Below, piece after piece: positions 62,615 to 64,000 of a DNA stretch of 64,000 nucleotides. A model generated the notes under the pieces. The model saw only the letters and a list, made by a program, of their open reading frames with translations, made no database searches and was not told where the DNA came from. Each line of letters starts with the position of its first letter. The first letter of the stretch is position 1. The position numbers and the translations under genes were made by a program. Source of the stretch: Calothrix anomala FACHB-343 (GTDB lineage Bacteria > Cyanobacteriota > Cyanobacteriia > Cyanobacteriales > Nostocaceae); assembly GCF_014696435.1 (NCBI RefSeq), contig NZ_JACJQG010000007.1, positions 62,001 through 126,000 on the forward strand, in the 5' to 3' direction.

Positions 62615-62975
62615 TAGTCCAAGCATTGACAACTCACCGCACTTTTAGGGCGGTGATTCTTGGGCTGATCACTGCCTCCACCAACAATGTTGATCTTGGT
62701 CTTACACGATCATGTCTGACTCGACTACACCCTTTAGGGGCAAGCCTCTTAACGAGTCAATCCCACAAGCGTAACTTTCCGTATGCCCTACGGTAGTTTA
62801 TTTCTTTTTTTCGTCCTTACAGTTTGGATTTACTTGAATACCATTGACTGCTAGGAATTTTGAGATCACGGAGTAGGACGTTTAACCTGTTTCCTCATCG
62901 TTCTCACGGTCAACAACCTATTAAAATTATCTCACAAAGCCGTCCTACAAGGACGGGGTTTTAGACCCATTTTTC
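62615..62975 (-). mobile_element. IS200/IS605-type remnant with both hairpin ends and tnpB 3' end
   Basis: On the minus strand the left-end hairpin CCGTCCT-TGT-AGGACGG (62940-62956) and the right-end hairpin CACCGC...GCGGTG (62635-62655) bracket about 300 bases. Between them, minus-strand codons near 62785-62702 read E-S-Y-A-C-G-I-D-S-L-R-G-L-P-L-K-G and end S-D-M-I-V-stop, a typical TnpB C-terminus. The following bases to the right end are where the omega RNA of TnpB systems lies. No transposase is intact. Ends are approximate. It occupies most of the 62355-62981 gap. Confidence 0.75.
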
Positions 62976-62981
62976 TGATAA

Positions 62982-63740
62982 CTAGAATAATCCTTCTTGT
63001 TCTAAGGTTTCGATCAACTGCAAACCGCGAGGATCGCCTACACCTAATAAGGAGGCTTTAGCGTCTTCTCTGACACCTAAGTCTTGATCTTCAGCAAAGG
63101 CTTCAATTAAAGCATCAATTGCTGAGGCATAAATTACATTAGATGGTAGTTCGCGGCATAATTGCCCAATAGCCCAAGCGCTGTTACTACGTACAGCAGC
63201 TATAGGATCTTTGACTAAAGCTTCAATTAGTGGTGGTATGGCTCCTACAACTGATTCATAATTGACTTCTGCCATTTGTGCTAAAGCACTAGCAGCCCAT
63301 AATCGCACGGCGGAAATATCGGTTCTTAAAGCGTCAGCTAGGGGTGCTAATGAACGGCGATCGCGGCAATTTCCTAAAGCCCATACTATACCTTTACGCA
63401 CATAGCCGTTCCAGTCGCGGTTGAGTTGAGTAATTAACGGCTCTACCGCATCCTGACTGGGGTTGCGTCCTATGGCGTAGGCTGCACTTACCCGCACTAA
63501 AGGACATGTATCGGTTAACAGCCCGATGAGATGGGGAATAGCGCGTTTGTCTTCTAGGTCACAAAAAGCACGCGCCGCTAGCATTCGTTGCTGCGGTTGG
63601 GGATTTTCTAACAGAGCTAGCATCACCTCTGGATCGGGTTTTACCACTTCTGCTTCAGCAGTTAGTGGCTCCATGCGATCTAGGGGACTTTCTAGCTCGA
63701 CATCGAGATCGAGTAGGCTTAGGTCTTCTTCGTCATACAT
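62982..63740 (-). CDS. HEAT-repeat protein
   Basis: A 252-residue protein. An acidic N-terminus (Y-D-E-E-D-L-S-L-L-D-L-D-V-E-L-E) is followed by five or six HEAT/PBS-lyase-type repeats (R-M-L-A-A-R-A-F-C-D-L, V-R-V-S-A-A-Y-A-I-G, V-R-S-N-S-A-W-A-I-G-Q-L). Relatives include phycobilin lyases of the CpcE/F type, but E/F-type lyases have longer frames and lie near phycobilisome genes, which is not the case here. A protein-binding scaffold is the safer call. Confidence 0.85.
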   Translation of the reverse strand: MYDEEDLSLLDLDVELESPLDRMEPLTAEAEVVKPDPEVMLALLENPQPQQRMLAARAFCDLEDKRAIPHLIGLLTDTCPLVRVSAAYAIGRNPSQDAVEPLITQLNRDWNGYVRKGIVWALGNCRDRRSLAPLADALRTDISAVRLWAASALAQMAEVNYESVVGAIPPLIEALVKDPIAAVRSNSAWAIGQLCRELPSNVIYASAIDALIEAFAEDQDLGVREDAKASLLGVGDPRGLQLIETLEQEGLF

Positions 63741-64000
63741 AATAGTGCAAGAAGGCAGTAGGCAGATGGTAATACCTCGAATACCCTGGGTGACAACTGA
63801 GTATGAGTTGTTGAGAGCAACCGTACTCTTTTGGAGAAACCGCAGGGTAGCAAGTCGAAGTGAGGCAGCAAGCAGAAGACTGTATGTCTATAAAAGCTAC
63901 TTTTTAGTCACATTTTAACTGCCTAAGTATTCATGCCATGCTGCACTAGTTTATTTTTCTATATTGAGTGATTTTACCATCCACAGGGATTGGGTATGAT

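Noticed and set aside
62982-63740. Phycobilin lyase (CpcE/CpcF type)
   Set aside because: HEAT repeats alone do not define a lyase and no phycobilisome gene is nearby.
63526-63918. 130-residue plus-strand frame rich in Ser and Arg
   Set aside because: Antisense to the HEAT-repeat gene; its Ser/Arg richness is that of reversed repeat codons.

Overview
The window looks like chromosome of a filamentous, probably heterocyst-forming cyanobacterium (Nostocales type). The evidence is the dense scatter of the HIP1 octamer GCGATCGC, many heptamer STRR tracts of the GTTGACT/GTCAACA type, a C-terminal DnaE half preceded by a split-intein C-fragment, a PedR-like small LuxR regulator, and several typical cyanobacterial families (PAP/fibrillin, pentapeptide, CHAT-TPR, DUF4112, RodZ-like). 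No tRNA, rRNA, CRISPR array or intact transposase was seen.

Layout. 1-17.6 kb: a partial GH18-like gene, a PfkB sugar kinase, a PedR-like regulator, a glycosyltransferase, a beta-helix/SLH surface protein, an SPFH protein, SfsA, two tandemly duplicated 2OG-Fe oxygenase genes with duplicated leaders, a DUF711 protein, a TPR protein, a small three-gene unit of unknown function and an exported S9 peptidase. 18.4-32.9 kb: an exopolysaccharide locus. 33-42 kb: a NAGPA-type phosphodiester glycosidase, a Rieske protein with a degenerate iron site, a broken TPR-CHAT gene, IlvA and many repeats. 42-48 kb: an orphan CIRCE operator, an XRE regulator, a very large hybrid histidine kinase and a fibrillin-family protein. 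48.5-64 kb: a RodZ-like protein, an alpha/beta hydrolase, GatA, DnaE-C, a gene with a LexA-type box, NADAR, TPR, family-4 UDG, DUF4112, pentapeptide and HEAT-repeat proteins, and an IS200/IS605 remnant.

The main system (18416-32867) resembles Pel polysaccharide biosynthesis, rebuilt. It has a PelF-type glycosyltransferase; a PelG-like multi-pass membrane protein; an exported Spherulin-4/GH135-type glycosidase; a separate 1423-residue protein joining a Rossmann-like domain, a NodB-type deacetylase and a beta-sandwich (together like the rest of PelA) to cadherin-like and RTX repeats; and a UDP-sugar 4-epimerase. Two fusions stand out. The epimerase carries a C-terminal pair of 24-residue motifs separated by five residues, the layout of the c-di-GMP-binding MshEN domain. 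A membrane-fusion (HlyD) protein carries an N-terminal response-regulator receiver on the cytoplasmic side, similar in plan to PilZ-TM-HlyD Alg44. This suggests polymer export gated by phosphorylation and precursor supply gated by c-di-GMP; both are inferences.

The intergenic DNA is rich in small mobile or repetitive elements: a MITE family with 16-bp terminal repeats and 9-bp target duplications (one copy sits inside a REP-type hairpin), a 105-bp repeat in inverted orientation 14 kb apart, a 30-bp palindrome of which one copy lies inside a coding sequence, and an IS605 remnant that keeps both hairpin ends and the 3' end of tnpB.
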